From the NCBI GenBank assembly GCA_965228415.1, contig OZ245814.1, positions 6,200,001 to 6,264,000 on the forward strand: a stretch of 64,000 nt of DNA, read 5' to 3'. The notes under the pieces were generated by a model. That model had not been told where the DNA came from. It saw nothing but the letters and a program-made list of their open reading frames with translations, and did no database searches. Origin of the DNA: Agaribacillus sp965228415 (GTDB taxonomy: Bacteria > Bacteroidota > Bacteroidia > Cytophagales > Cyclobacteriaceae). This document shows positions 9,667 to 19,139 of the stretch, in pieces (the stretch's first letter is position 1; every line of letters begins with the position of its first letter). The position numbers and the translations under genes were made by a program.

Positions 9667-12600
9667 TAAAAATTGTCAGTGGTTTGGTTTTTTAAAAGTA
9701 GTTTTAGTTTTCCGTTACCCGTACCTACCAATATGCCTGTAGTTTGTTCTTTTCCTATTTTGATCATCTGAAGGTCTTTAATGCTTCCGGTTAGGTGAAT
9801 GCCACTTTTTTGGCTTTGGATAACATCAAAGTCTTTCTGCCGGCTTCCTTTTAACCAATATCCGATGGAAGCGTCGGCGCGGGTGGTCTCTACTTCAACT
9901 TCGTAGTTATTTCCGGCAACCAGCAGGTCTGTGTAACCATCCCGATTAAAATCGCCGGCTAATACATCGTTGATCGTGGAAAACTGGGCCTCCTGTGGCA
10001 AGGGTCTGATAGTAAACTTTCCATCCTGATTGTCCAGAATAACGCTTTCAAACAGATAAGCTTCATAATGTAGCGCTGTTTCAATGCCTGGTCCCAGGAT
10101 ATCGGTGATGTCTGAAATGGCAAATGCCTTAAAAGTTGGAAAACGGCCGCGTATTGCCGGAATTTGCTCCGACGAACATTGTTTGCCGCGAATCGGAACT
10201 TGTTGGTCGCCATTGTATTTTACCAAAAAAGGATCAATAGTGCCGTTTTGATCAAAATCGGCGGCATAAATGTGAAATGGTTTCTTTTGATTTGCCTGAA
10301 ATTTATAATTACGGCCAAGATTCCCTGCCACAAAGTCAATATCGCCGTCTTTATCATAATCTGTGCTGATAATTTTGTTCCACCAACCGGCAGTATTTTC
10401 CAATCCATATTTTTTGGTAACATCCTTAAACCGCCCTGCCTGATTCTCAAAAACAGTAATGGGCATCCATTCTCCGACGACGATCAAATCGGGATCGCTA
10501 TCGGCATCGATGTCCACCCAGGTGGCCGAGGTGACCAGGCCAATGTTTGACAGGCCGGGTGCGACCCGGTCTGCAACGTCGATGAAGCCTTCACGCTCGT
10601 TGAGAAGTAGCTGACTTCTTGCAGCCATGGGGTATTTTCCCGGGATTACATGGCCTCCGACAAAAATATCGAGATCTCCGTCCTGATCAATATCAACTGT
10701 TTCAACACACAGACCATTGGAGGCAATCGGTGGTAGTTTATCTGATTTGGTGAAATGGCCCTTTCCATCATTGATATATAACCGGTCATTTAATAACGGG
10801 TCATTTTCATCAAATTCATAGCCACCGCTTGCCACGTAAAGGTCAGGATCATTGTCCTGATCAATGTCGAGGAAAGTGACGCCCATATCTTCATGATCTC
10901 TATCCGCCAGGAAAACCTCAACTTTTTTTGGTGTAAAAATTTTGTGCTCATCCTGTAAATACAATTGTCCCGACTGACCGGCAGCGCCTCCTATGTAAAA
11001 ATCTTCAAGGCCATCATTATTGACATCACCTGCGGCTATAAACGGTCCCATACGGGATTTTTTGTGTGGTAGTAAAACTTGTTTTAGGTAGTCGTCATAT
11101 TCATTTTCCAGGTGATAAAAGGGACTGGCGAAGTGTGTCGCCGTCGCTTCTACAAACAGGGGATCTTTGTTTTCCGGTTGCGCATGGATACCCCGGCTTG
11201 CATCTTTATAATTGATTTCAATATTTTGATTTGTTAGAATATTTTCCAGGATTGAGCTTTTACCATCTTTCCACTTTACGGATAAAGATGTAATAACAGA
11301 AATGGTATCCAGTCCAAAATGCATTATTGGTTCCACAGAAGATAAGTAGCCCCTGACAATTTTGAATTCTTCGTACTGGATTTTATCATTGTAGTTCAAG
11401 GTGATTTTAGTGCCTATGCCCAATGGGTTTTTTTCCGGTCCGATTAACTTAATTCTCAAATAGTTTAATCCTTTGTCCTGTGCGTTATTCCTGTACACAA
11501 ACGCTTCACCATCGATGTTATTAACCACCAGGTCCAAATCCCCGTCATTATCCAGATCCCCATAGGCGGCGCCGTTGGAAAAACTTTTTTCCTGAATTCC
11601 CCATTCACTGGTTTTATTTGAAAAAGTAAAATCCCCGTTATTCTTAAAAAAATAATTGATGCTCTGATTGGTCTCATACATATTGATCAGCTGAGGGGCT
11701 AATTTTTTATAGGCTTCATCCAAAGATGAAAACTTGTTCCTGTTTTCGCGGAGCAACATTATGCGATCTACCTGTGTATCTTTGTTGTATACATCGCGCT
11801 TGTAGCCGTTGGACACAAACAGATCCCGGTAACCGTCATTATCAAAATCTGTAAGAAAACAGGCCCAACTCCAGTCTGTTCGCGATACTCCGGACAACTG
11901 GGATATCTCACTAAACCTCCCGTTTCCCTGATTACATTGAAGCATATTATGCATGTATTGTGCGTGTACACCCATATCAAGTATATCCTGATATCCTTTT
12001 CTGTTCATGGGCGCCATGGTGGTTTTGGATCTGACATAGTCTTCGGGAAGCATTTCCGCTACAAAAATATCTTCCCAGCCATCGTTGTTGATATCGGCGA
12101 TGTCGACACCCATGGAAAAAAGTGAGATATGCCGTGTAGCTGTTTTAATGCTTTCCGAAAAAGTCCCGTTGCCGTTGTTTTTGTAGAAATAGTCGTTTTC
12201 TACGAAGTCATTGGCTACGTAGATATCGGTAAACCCGTCCTTATCTACATCGGCGGTTACAAGCCCAAGTCCATAACCCCAGTTGGGAGCAATGCCAGCC
12301 TGCTTACCGATCTCTTTAAATTGGCCCTGTCCGGTATTCAGGTAAAGTTTGTCCCTGTTATTTTCCTTGATATTATTCTTATGCCATAAAAATTTGCTGA
12401 TCGGGATGAAAAAGGAGTCAGGACGATTGACTATATAAACATCCAGGTCATTGTCATTGTCCATATCAAAAAAAGAGGCCATCATGGAAAACCCAGGGTC
12501 ATTTAATCCATAACTGGCCGATTGTTCCTTAAAAGTAAGGTCACGCTGGTTTACAAAAAGCAAGTTCTCTCTTTCCTCCGGGGTATCTTGCCATCCTCCC

Positions 12601-13013
12601 CGACAAATATATATATCGAGGTACCCGTCATGGTTAATATCTACCATAGTAACCCCGTTGTGCCAGCCTTTAACGGCATCGACGCCGGCGCTTGCTGAAA
12701 TATCTTCAAATTGAAAATTGCCTTTGTTGAGGTAGAGTTTGTTCGGCACCTCATTTCCGGTAAAATATATATCGGAAAGGCCGTCATTGTTAATATCTCC
12801 TACGGATACGCCTCCGCCGTTATATACATAGTTGAAGTGGTCTACAAAGTTGTTATACCCTTCTTCTATAACATTGGAGAAAGTAATACCGGTTTGGGTG
12901 GATGGTAAAGCTTCAAACAAACTTTGTACAGGGGGTATATGAGATTCCTGTTTGTTGGATTGACAGCAAAGCATACAAAGAGCCAATATTGAAATAAGGA
13001 ACCTGCGGTGCAT
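9666..13013 (-). CDS. FG-GAP (VCBS) repeat lipoprotein with ASPIC/UnbV domain, CRTAC-like
   Basis: A large surface lipoprotein of unknown molecular role, probably glycan binding or assembly. From the ATG at 13013 (a TTG at 13025 is in frame but less likely) it has about 1115 residues with a lipobox ending in Cys16/Cys17. I count seven FG-GAP motifs of the form D-x-D-x-D/N-G-x-x-D before about residue 500 (first GDINNDGLSDIYF, last GDLDNDGDLDLVV). An ASPIC/UnbV domain follows at about 500-595 (LRIKLIG, G-I-G-T-K, then VKWKDGK). Seven more motifs follow (first GDVNNDGLEDFYI, last GDFNRDGYTDLLV). Two blocks of seven fit two Ca-binding seven-bladed propellers. It follows SusD after a hairpin and is coupled by TAATG to a sulfatase, so it belongs to the utilisation locus. 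Confidence 0.88.
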   Translation of the reverse strand: MHRRFLISILALCMLCCQSNKQESHIPPVQSLFEALPSTQTGITFSNVIEEGYNNFVDHFNYVYNGGGVSVGDINNDGLSDIYFTGNEVPNKLYLNKGNFQFEDISASAGVDAVKGWHNGVTMVDINHDGYLDIYICRGGWQDTPEERENLLFVNQRDLTFKEQSASYGLNDPGFSMMASFFDMDNDNDLDVYIVNRPDSFFIPISKFLWHKNNIKENNRDKLYLNTGQGQFKEIGKQAGIAPNWGYGLGLVTADVDKDGFTDIYVANDFVENDYFYKNNGNGTFSESIKTATRHISLFSMGVDIADINNDGWEDIFVAEMLPEDYVRSKTTMAPMNRKGYQDILDMGVHAQYMHNMLQCNQGNGRFSEISQLSGVSRTDWSWACFLTDFDNDGYRDLFVSNGYKRDVYNKDTQVDRIMLLRENRNKFSSLDEAYKKLAPQLINMYETNQSINYFFKNNGDFTFSNKTSEWGIQEKSFSNGAAYGDLDNDGDLDLVVNNIDGEAFVYRNNAQDKGLNYLRIKLIGPEKNPLGIGTKITLNYNDKIQYEEFKIVRGYLSSVEPIMHFGLDTISVITSLSVKWKDGKSSILENILTNQNIEINYKDASRGIHAQPENKDPLFVEATATHFASPFYHLENEYDDYLKQVLLPHKKSRMGPFIAAGDVNNDGLEDFYIGGAAGQSGQLYLQDEHKIFTPKKVEVFLADRDHEDMGVTFLDIDQDNDPDLYVASGGYEFDENDPLLNDRLYINDGKGHFTKSDKLPPIASNGLCVETVDIDQDGDLDIFVGGHVIPGKYPMAARSQLLLNEREGFIDVADRVAPGLSNIGLVTSATWVDIDADSDPDLIVVGEWMPITVFENQAGRFKDVTKKYGLENTAGWWNKIISTDYDKDGDIDFVAGNLGRNYKFQANQKKPFHIYAADFDQNGTIDPFLVKYNGDQQVPIRGKQCSSEQIPAIRGRFPTFKAFAISDITDILGPGIETALHYEAYLFESVILDNQDGKFTIRPLPQEAQFSTINDVLAGDFNRDGYTDLLVAGNNYEVEVETTRADASIGYWLKGSRQKDFDVIQSQKSGIHLTGSIKDLQMIKIGKEQTTGILVGTGNGKLKLLLKNQTTDNF

Positions 13014-13031
13014 AAATATTAACAAGCGTGT

Positions 13032-13069
13032 AAAAAACAGATTCTGGAAAAACCGGAATCTGTTTTTTT
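13032..13069. terminator. Bidirectional intrinsic terminator or attenuator after SusD
   Basis: Arms 13038-13047 and 13053-13062 pair around a five-A loop (outer stem CAGATTC/GAATCTG, one mismatch, then two G-C pairs). A7 or T-rich tracts flank both sides (A run 13032-13037, T run 13063-13069), so on the minus strand the stem is followed by six T. It lies between the SusD stop and the FG-GAP gene. As a partial terminator it would give higher SusC/SusD than enzyme expression. Confidence 0.75.
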
Positions 13070-13081
13070 ATTGCAACTTTT

Positions 13082-14557
13082 TTAGTAGCCCGGTGTCTGA
13101 ACCAGTCCTGGTGTCAATTCAACCTGGTTTGGACTAAGCGGAAATAGTACCTGGTGATCCTGGATTCCCGATGGGTCAAATAAAGAGCCATAATCATAAT
13201 TCCTGACAGTCTCAATATAGGTGCCCCACCTGATCAGGTCGTATCTTCGGTGACCTTCTCCTGCTAATTCCCAGCGTCGTTCATCCATAATCACCTGCTT
13301 AATGGCGGCCTGATCCAGACCTGCCAGATCAGGGCGGTCGGGCTCATAGGCACGCGCCCTTATCACATTGACATAGGTTAACGCTTCGTTACCTTTGTTT
13401 TGTTCGTTGAGTGCCTCAGCTAACATCAGGTAAACATCTGCCAGGCGAAATACCATGCTATTATCACCGTGATTACCCCTGGGCGAGAGTTCCTGGTCAA
13501 AATTCTGAAATTTAGGGGTGTAGGGGAATTTTAACCCTATACCTTCATATTCCTGCGTAAAGTTCATAGGTGTGCGGGTATCATCATCGGCAAGACTGGC
13601 AATGAAAGGGGCAGAGGGAATTAGCAACCCAAAACCGGTGAAACCGTCACCGTTAGCATCCAGGGCATCTTCCAAGGTTTGTCTGTCTGATTGACTGGCA
13701 GGTTCATCCCTTAATCTGGGGACGTAAAAGTCAGTTAAAGGACTGGTGTCCAAATTGATGGAAAAGATCATCTGCCATATAGTTTCAGATGTAAAACCAT
13801 CTATATTATTGTCCCAGATATCGGCAAAGTTTGGTTCCAGGGTGAGTCCTGAGTTGTTGATAATATCTTTACCCACTGCCTCAGCTTCAGCCCAGTTATT
13901 CTGCCATAGAAGTAGCTTCATGCGCAGTGTTTTGGCAGCCCAGCGGGTAGCTCTTATGGCCTCGGATGAGGGATAACTGGCCGGCAGATTGTCTTCGGTA
14001 GCTTTCAAATCATTGACAAGCTCAGCTACTATCTCCGCTGCCGAAGTTTCTCCCAATTCTGCAAGTTCTTCAATGGGTAAATCCTCGGTATGATAAACTA
14101 CGCTGCCAAACATATGTGTCAAATGATAATAACCTACGGATCTTAAAAATATGGCTTCAGCAATGATCCTGTTTTTAATTTCAGGCTCAATACCGGAATT
14201 ACTCACACCTGAAAATACCGAATTAGCATTAACCACAAGACTATTTAAGGTGTTCCAGGTACCGGCCGTTTGTCCCAGGTTAGAGGTTGAAATGGAAGCA
14301 TCCAGTAAGGGATTTGCCTGGCCGTGACGACGACTGCAGGTCATGTCATCGGTCCCCCACGCTGTATAGGTGTACAGGTTTCTCCCATAAAGATTATTGT
14401 TTTTCAAGATATCGTACAGGCCAAATACGCCGGCATTCGCCTGGGCTTCCGTCGCATAAAACCCATCCGGGCTTAAGATCCCGCTTGTGTCCTCCTCCAG
14501 AAATTCGTCACATCCTGAAAAGAGAATAACTATGGCTATATATATGTATTTTTTCAT
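13082..14557 (-). CDS. SusD/RagB-family surface glycan-binding lipoprotein
   Basis: Caps the SusC porin at the cell surface and presents glycan for import. It has 491 residues with a lipobox ending at Cys16 (ILFSGC), then the typical SusD start (DEFLEEDTSG, SPDGFYATEAQANAGVFGLYDIL). Helical repeats follow, and the C-terminal third carries the family hallmarks: FRLADVYLMLAEALN, a long NVIRARAYEP segment and ERRWELAGEGHRRYDLIRWG. The gene follows susC after 6 bases on the same strand, as in nearly all SusCD pairs. The glycan is inferred only from neighbouring sulfatases and the alpha-galactosidase-like enzyme. Confidence 0.95.
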   Translation of the reverse strand: MKKYIYIAIVILFSGCDEFLEEDTSGILSPDGFYATEAQANAGVFGLYDILKNNNLYGRNLYTYTAWGTDDMTCSRRHGQANPLLDASISTSNLGQTAGTWNTLNSLVVNANSVFSGVSNSGIEPEIKNRIIAEAIFLRSVGYYHLTHMFGSVVYHTEDLPIEELAELGETSAAEIVAELVNDLKATEDNLPASYPSSEAIRATRWAAKTLRMKLLLWQNNWAEAEAVGKDIINNSGLTLEPNFADIWDNNIDGFTSETIWQMIFSINLDTSPLTDFYVPRLRDEPASQSDRQTLEDALDANGDGFTGFGLLIPSAPFIASLADDDTRTPMNFTQEYEGIGLKFPYTPKFQNFDQELSPRGNHGDNSMVFRLADVYLMLAEALNEQNKGNEALTYVNVIRARAYEPDRPDLAGLDQAAIKQVIMDERRWELAGEGHRRYDLIRWGTYIETVRNYDYGSLFDPSGIQDHQVLFPLSPNQVELTPGLVQTPGY

Positions 14558-14563
14558 GATTTC

Positions 14564-17500
14564 TTAAAATTTAACGTTAACACCAAAAGTATAGGACCGG
14601 TTGCGTGGATAGGTACTTCTATCGGTTCCCCTTACGACTGAATCCGTATTACTTGTATTTACTTCCGGGTCATAGCCGATGTAATCACTCCATAGCGCCA
14701 GGTTGTTGCCTACAAAATAAACGTTAAGTCGTTCCAGCCACGATATGGAGCCAACCGGAACATCATAGGAAAAACGCAGGCTTTGCAACCTGAGAAAAGA
14801 ACCATCATATACGTATTGTTGATTAGGTTGAAACGTTGATCCGGTATTAAAGGAACCTGCTCTGGGAATGTTTGAATTAGGATTTTCTTCGGTCCACCTG
14901 TCTCTTAGTTGTCCGAAGACATTGGTAGAGGTACCTCCAAAAAATCCCCTTCGCGTGAAGTCGTAATAGATGTCATTCCCGTAGGTAAATTGCAGGTTTA
15001 TATCCAGGTGGAAATTCTTGTATGAAAAACTGTTGATCAAACCTCCGTAAAAATCAGGTTCGGGATTGCCTATTACCGCATAGTCCTGACTGTTATAGGC
15101 GCCATCGCCGTTATCATCTAAAAATGAGGGAAATCCAAGCAGGTTATTATTACGGGCGAACTGTTCAATAAATACATTGTCGGGCAGATTGTCTAATTCT
15201 TCCTGGGTCTTGACAGTTCCGAGATAGGTGCCTCCCCAAAACTGTCCGACCGGTTGGCCTTCAATGACAATACCTATTTGCGGTTCGCTGTTATTACCAC
15301 GAAATTGAATGGAATCACTGGCGCCAATGTTTGTGCCGATATCCAGGGCCTTGCTTCTGTTGCCTGCCATTACTAAAGTAGCATCCCATCTAAAAGCATT
15401 TTTGTCCATAATGGTGGCATCCATTTTAAGCTCAAGTCCCTGGTTTTGTATTTCTCCAAAATTTTCAAGGCGACTTCCAAATCCGGTAATTGGAGGAACA
15501 AAAAGATTAATTAACAGGTCTTTGGTGTTTTTCTTATAATAGTCGAGTTCTACATTCAATCGCCCTTCGAAAAATGAAGCCTCCAATCCAATGTCTAATT
15601 GGTTGGTTGTTTCCCAGCCAAGGTCGGGTTGGGCGGGTCTGTCTTTTACCACACCGTTGGCAACTACACCCTGCGAACCGTTTTCACCAACAATTGGCTG
15701 ATTGGTTCTGAGAAGTGCCAATGTCCGGTATGATCCAATGGCGGTAGATCCACTTTGGCCATAGCTCACTCTTAGCTTTAAATCATCAAAAACATTTAAA
15801 TTCTGTGCAAAGGGCTCTTCAATTAATCGCCATGCCACCGCCACGGATGGAAAAAAGTTGTATTTGTTGTTTTCGGCAAACCTGGAAGATCCGTCTCTAC
15901 GTCCAACAAGTGTCAGGAAATATTTGTTTTTATAAGTATAATTCAACCTGCCCAGGTAGGAAACAAATTGCGCTTTATTAAACCCCGAGTTCACGCGATG
16001 TTGATCAACATCACCCAACTGAATCCTGTCAATAGTAACGATATCTCCCTGCGTGTTTAACCGGGAGCTTTCATTTTGAACCGTTTGCCAGGTAAAACCC
16101 ACCACGCCATTGATGGAATGATCCGTGGCAAGCTCTTTGTTAAAGGTTATCGTATTTTCGTTTAGCAGGTCTCTGGCAAAATTTTCCACGATGGTAACTT
16201 CACTGCCTGAATTGAGCGAAGCCCTGAGTGGCAGATCACCCGGCGCCAGGATACCTTGTCGGGAAGATCTTAACTTTGCACCAAAAGTAGATTTTATGGC
16301 GACACCTTTTATGGGCTCATATTGAACATAAAAATTGCTCAGTATCTGTACATTGGTGGTGCTGTTTTCCCTTAAAGCCAGGTCTGCCAAAGGATTGTCA
16401 AATACGCGCCCACCTACCGGATCATCGACATTAAAATTACCCTCACTGTCAAACCTGGGATAAGAATTAAACGCCTCCTTGGTAACATCAAAGAAACTTA
16501 CCCTCACATTGTCTCTTTCGTTGTAACTTAGATTCAGCCTGGTGCCGGCGGTGAATTTAGTGCCAAATTTATTATCGACGTTTGCCCTGATCTGGTACCT
16601 TGTCAATCCGGACTCCTTAATTATGCCATTTTGATCAAAAAAATTGAATCCAAGGAAATAGTTTATGTCTTTGTTGTTGCCGGAATAAGAAAAATCTATA
16701 TTATTAACTTTGCCCACCTGCACGATCTCTTCCTGCCAATCGGTATGTGTTACTGCATTAAGATCGGCATAAGGGACCGCTGATCCATTTAATATAGCAC
16801 CTTCGTTCTGGTAGGCTGCCAGCTCAGGACCGGTTAACAGATCAATCTTCCTGGCAAAATTTTGCACACCACTGTAGGCATTAAATGAAATCTGAGGTTT
16901 CCCCTCCGGCAAGCTTGCCCCACTTTTTGTGGTGACTAAAATTACCCCATTGGCCCCCCTGGTACCGTAGATTGCCAAAGATGTAGCATCTTTTAAAACC
17001 TCAATAGATTCAATATCATTGGTATTTATGGAGTTAAGGTCAAAATCAGTACCGGCTATAAAGCCGTCTATTACCCAAAGCGGCTCGTTATTACCTTGCA
17101 ATGAATTGCCGCCCCTGATACGTATCGAACTTCTTGCCCAGGGCGCACCGCTTACGGAGGTGATCTGGGCTCCGGCAATTTTACCTTGCAGTAACTGATC
17201 TACCCTAACAGCAGGTTGGTTTTCAACCTGTTTGCCGTCTACAGAGGCCACCGCGCCGGTGAGATCTTTTTTCTGCACAGTACCGTAACCGATAACAACA
17301 ATTTCGGAAAGTGTAGAAATATCCGGGAGCAGGCTTATATCGACGGTAGAGCGGCCGGCAATTTCAACCTCTTCGGTCGTATACCCCACGTACGAAAAAA
17401 CCAGTATTTCCGTGTCATCAGGCACGTTGAGTATATAATTTCCATCGGTATCGGAAATAGTTCCCACGGTACTGCCTTTGGCTATTACGTTTACCCCTGG

Positions 17501-17905
17501 CAGCCCCTCGCCATTTTCATCGCTTACTTTTCCGGAAATTTCCTTATCGAGCATCACAATTATATCAGCCTTTTTGGCGGTAATTTCAGCATTACTGACC
17601 GCTATCAGATCATTTCTCCGGAAGAAGTTAACCTTGGCCTGAAAGCCCACTTCACGTAAAATGACATCGAGGGATTTGGCCCCTGCATTAATACTTACCG
17701 GTGTTGCCATGTTGACATCCTGACTGTATGAAAATGCGAAGGTGGTTTGGTTTTCAATGACGCCCAGCACCACGCCTAAATTGGAGGACTTTTGCTCCAG
17801 GGTGATTTTTACCTCACTGAGTCTTTGAGAGCTGCTGTCATGCGCCATCAATATGCTGGAAAACAGAAAGACAAGTATCAAACCGTTAAAAAGTTGTCGT
17901 GACAT
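14564..17905 (-). CDS. SusC/RagA-type TonB-dependent transporter with STN signalling domain
   Basis: Outer-membrane TonB-dependent porin for glycan import that also signals to the cell. The frame is open to 17950, but the ATG at 17905 starts a clean signal peptide (MSRQLFNGLILVFLFSS). In order: STN domain about 40-115 (VKITLEQKSSNLGVVL...), carboxypeptidase-regulatory-like domain about 118-205 (ISGKVSDENGEGLPGVNVIAKG), plug about 215-330 with the SusC signature VVIGYGTVQKKDLTGA, then a beta-barrel to the C-terminus ending in aromatic residues (YTFGVNVKF). The STN domain is the expected contact for FecR, whose gene lies immediately upstream, fitting sigma/anti-sigma regulation of the locus by its own substrate. 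Confidence 0.95.
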   Translation of the reverse strand: MSRQLFNGLILVFLFSSILMAHDSSSQRLSEVKITLEQKSSNLGVVLGVIENQTTFAFSYSQDVNMATPVSINAGAKSLDVILREVGFQAKVNFFRRNDLIAVSNAEITAKKADIIVMLDKEISGKVSDENGEGLPGVNVIAKGSTVGTISDTDGNYILNVPDDTEILVFSYVGYTTEEVEIAGRSTVDISLLPDISTLSEIVVIGYGTVQKKDLTGAVASVDGKQVENQPAVRVDQLLQGKIAGAQITSVSGAPWARSSIRIRGGNSLQGNNEPLWVIDGFIAGTDFDLNSINTNDIESIEVLKDATSLAIYGTRGANGVILVTTKSGASLPEGKPQISFNAYSGVQNFARKIDLLTGPELAAYQNEGAILNGSAVPYADLNAVTHTDWQEEIVQVGKVNNIDFSYSGNNKDINYFLGFNFFDQNGIIKESGLTRYQIRANVDNKFGTKFTAGTRLNLSYNERDNVRVSFFDVTKEAFNSYPRFDSEGNFNVDDPVGGRVFDNPLADLALRENSTTNVQILSNFYVQYEPIKGVAIKSTFGAKLRSSRQGILAPGDLPLRASLNSGSEVTIVENFARDLLNENTITFNKELATDHSINGVVGFTWQTVQNESSRLNTQGDIVTIDRIQLGDVDQHRVNSGFNKAQFVSYLGRLNYTYKNKYFLTLVGRRDGSSRFAENNKYNFFPSVAVAWRLIEEPFAQNLNVFDDLKLRVSYGQSGSTAIGSYRTLALLRTNQPIVGENGSQGVVANGVVKDRPAQPDLGWETTNQLDIGLEASFFEGRLNVELDYYKKNTKDLLINLFVPPITGFGSRLENFGEIQNQGLELKMDATIMDKNAFRWDATLVMAGNRSKALDIGTNIGASDSIQFRGNNSEPQIGIVIEGQPVGQFWGGTYLGTVKTQEELDNLPDNVFIEQFARNNNLLGFPSFLDDNGDGAYNSQDYAVIGNPEPDFYGGLINSFSYKNFHLDINLQFTYGNDIYYDFTRRGFFGGTSTNVFGQLRDRWTEENPNSNIPRAGSFNTGSTFQPNQQYVYDGSFLRLQSLRFSYDVPVGSISWLERLNVYFVGNNLALWSDYIGYDPEVNTSNTDSVVRGTDRSTYPRNRSYTFGVNVKF

Positions 17906-17989
17906 AAATAACAGTTCTTTAATAAATAGATTATTCGTAATTTTGTACATATCAAAATCGGTTAATAGTAAACAGTTATTAATCGTATT

Positions 17990-18017
17990 GAGCGAAAGTA
18001 CTCCACTACTTTCGCTC
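17990..18017. terminator. Perfect 11-bp hairpin between fecR and susC
   Basis: GAGCGAAAGTA (17990-18000) and TACTTTCGCTC (18007-18017) pair perfectly around a 6-base loop. The T-rich flank is on the plus-strand side (18018-18027); on the minus strand the stem is not followed by a T run. It therefore may stop antisense transcription, stabilise the susC 5' leader, or act as a regulatory or weak terminator hairpin for the sigma/fecR transcript. Confidence 0.6.
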
Positions 18018-18056
18018 TTGTTTTATATATTTAAGGGGGGAACGTAGATCATATTT

Positions 18057-19067
18057 TCATAGGCCACGGGATTTAAGTAGTACATCTTTTCCTTTTATTT
18101 CATAGTCAAACCCACCGGATTTACTTAGAATATTTAATACGGTGGATAGGGATTGACCTTTTTGTTTCAAGGTGATCCGAATATGCTTTAAGGCGGGATC
18201 ATTGATCGTGATATCAACATCATACCTTCTTTCCAAATGTTTGATAATATCTTTGAGGGGTTTTTGATCAAAAATAAACCCGCCATCTTTCCACGCAATC
18301 AGCGATTCAATATCTTCTTCCTGCTTTAAAAGACGATTCCGACTGTCGTAGGTAGCTATCTGGTTGGGAGTGAGAATTAATTCCGATGCCTTATCCGATA
18401 CCGCCACTTTGCCACTCTTAACGGCAACCTGAACAGTCGATTCTTCGGGATAAGACCGGATGTTGAAAGAAGTGCCCAGAACGGTGGTATTTATTTTTGG
18501 CGTTACCACAACGAAGGGAAGTTGTGGGTTTTCAGCTACCTCAAAGAAACCTTCGCCTTCTAATATTACCTCCCGCTTTCCGCCGGTAAATTTGTTTGGG
18601 AACTGTATGCTGCTTTCGGCATTAAGCCGGATTTTTGAACCATCTGAAAGGCTGACAGTCAGAATCTGCCCACGCCCTGTCTGTTTTTCAACCCAGGCAA
18701 TTGGCTCCGGCTGATTTTCGACCTGCTCTTTACCATTGATATAAAAGAGTGAATAAGCGAGGACAAATATCAAAATCGCCGCCGCACTATACCATTTAAA
18801 GGGTCTTTTACGGGCACTTTGCACTTTAAGCTCCTTTTCCCGGGCTTTTTCTAATACTTTGGAAAACTGTTTTTTATATAATGGCAGCTCTTGCCGATTG
18901 GGAGGGGCTTCTGAAAGTAAACGCCAGTGTTGATAAAACAATGACCTTAACTCCGGATCTGCTTCATCTCTTTCTATATTATCAAAAAGAATGTTTAATT
19001 CTTCTTTTGTGATACTATTATTCTTAAGTTTTTCAAAAAGCTCAGAAATATTAGCGCGATTTCTCAA
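18057..19067 (-). CDS. FecR-family anti-sigma factor (with DUF4974-type C-terminus)
   Basis: Inner-membrane anti-sigma regulator that relays occupancy of the SusC STN domain to the sigma factor. It has 336 residues: a cytoplasmic N-terminal sigma-binding segment 1-90, one membrane helix at about 92-110 (WYSAAAILIFVLAYSLFYI), a periplasmic FecR domain about 125-230 with the motif TGRGQILTVSLSDGSKIRLN and the later GEGFFEV block, and the C-terminal domain about 260-336 typical of Bacteroidota FecR proteins (FDQKPLKDIIKHLERRY). The only start in frame with this N-terminus is TTG at 19067. It follows the sigma-factor gene after 72 bases. Confidence 0.92.
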   Translation of the reverse strand: MRNRANISELFEKLKNNSITKEELNILFDNIERDEADPELRSLFYQHWRLLSEAPPNRQELPLYKKQFSKVLEKAREKELKVQSARKRPFKWYSAAAILIFVLAYSLFYINGKEQVENQPEPIAWVEKQTGRGQILTVSLSDGSKIRLNAESSIQFPNKFTGGKREVILEGEGFFEVAENPQLPFVVVTPKINTTVLGTSFNIRSYPEESTVQVAVKSGKVAVSDKASELILTPNQIATYDSRNRLLKQEEDIESLIAWKDGGFIFDQKPLKDIIKHLERRYDVDITINDPALKHIRITLKQKGQSLSTVLNILSKSGGFDYEIKGKDVLLKSRGL

Positions 19068-19139
19068 TGGATTACTTCTTGGTTCTATATGTAATACAAC
19101 CGCAAAGGGGGGGTGGGACTAGTTGGAGAAAAAAATATC

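Noticed and set aside
17216..17659. Plus-strand frame of 147 codons inside susC
   Set aside because: Shadow of the STN/carboxypeptidase-regulatory-like region of SusC.
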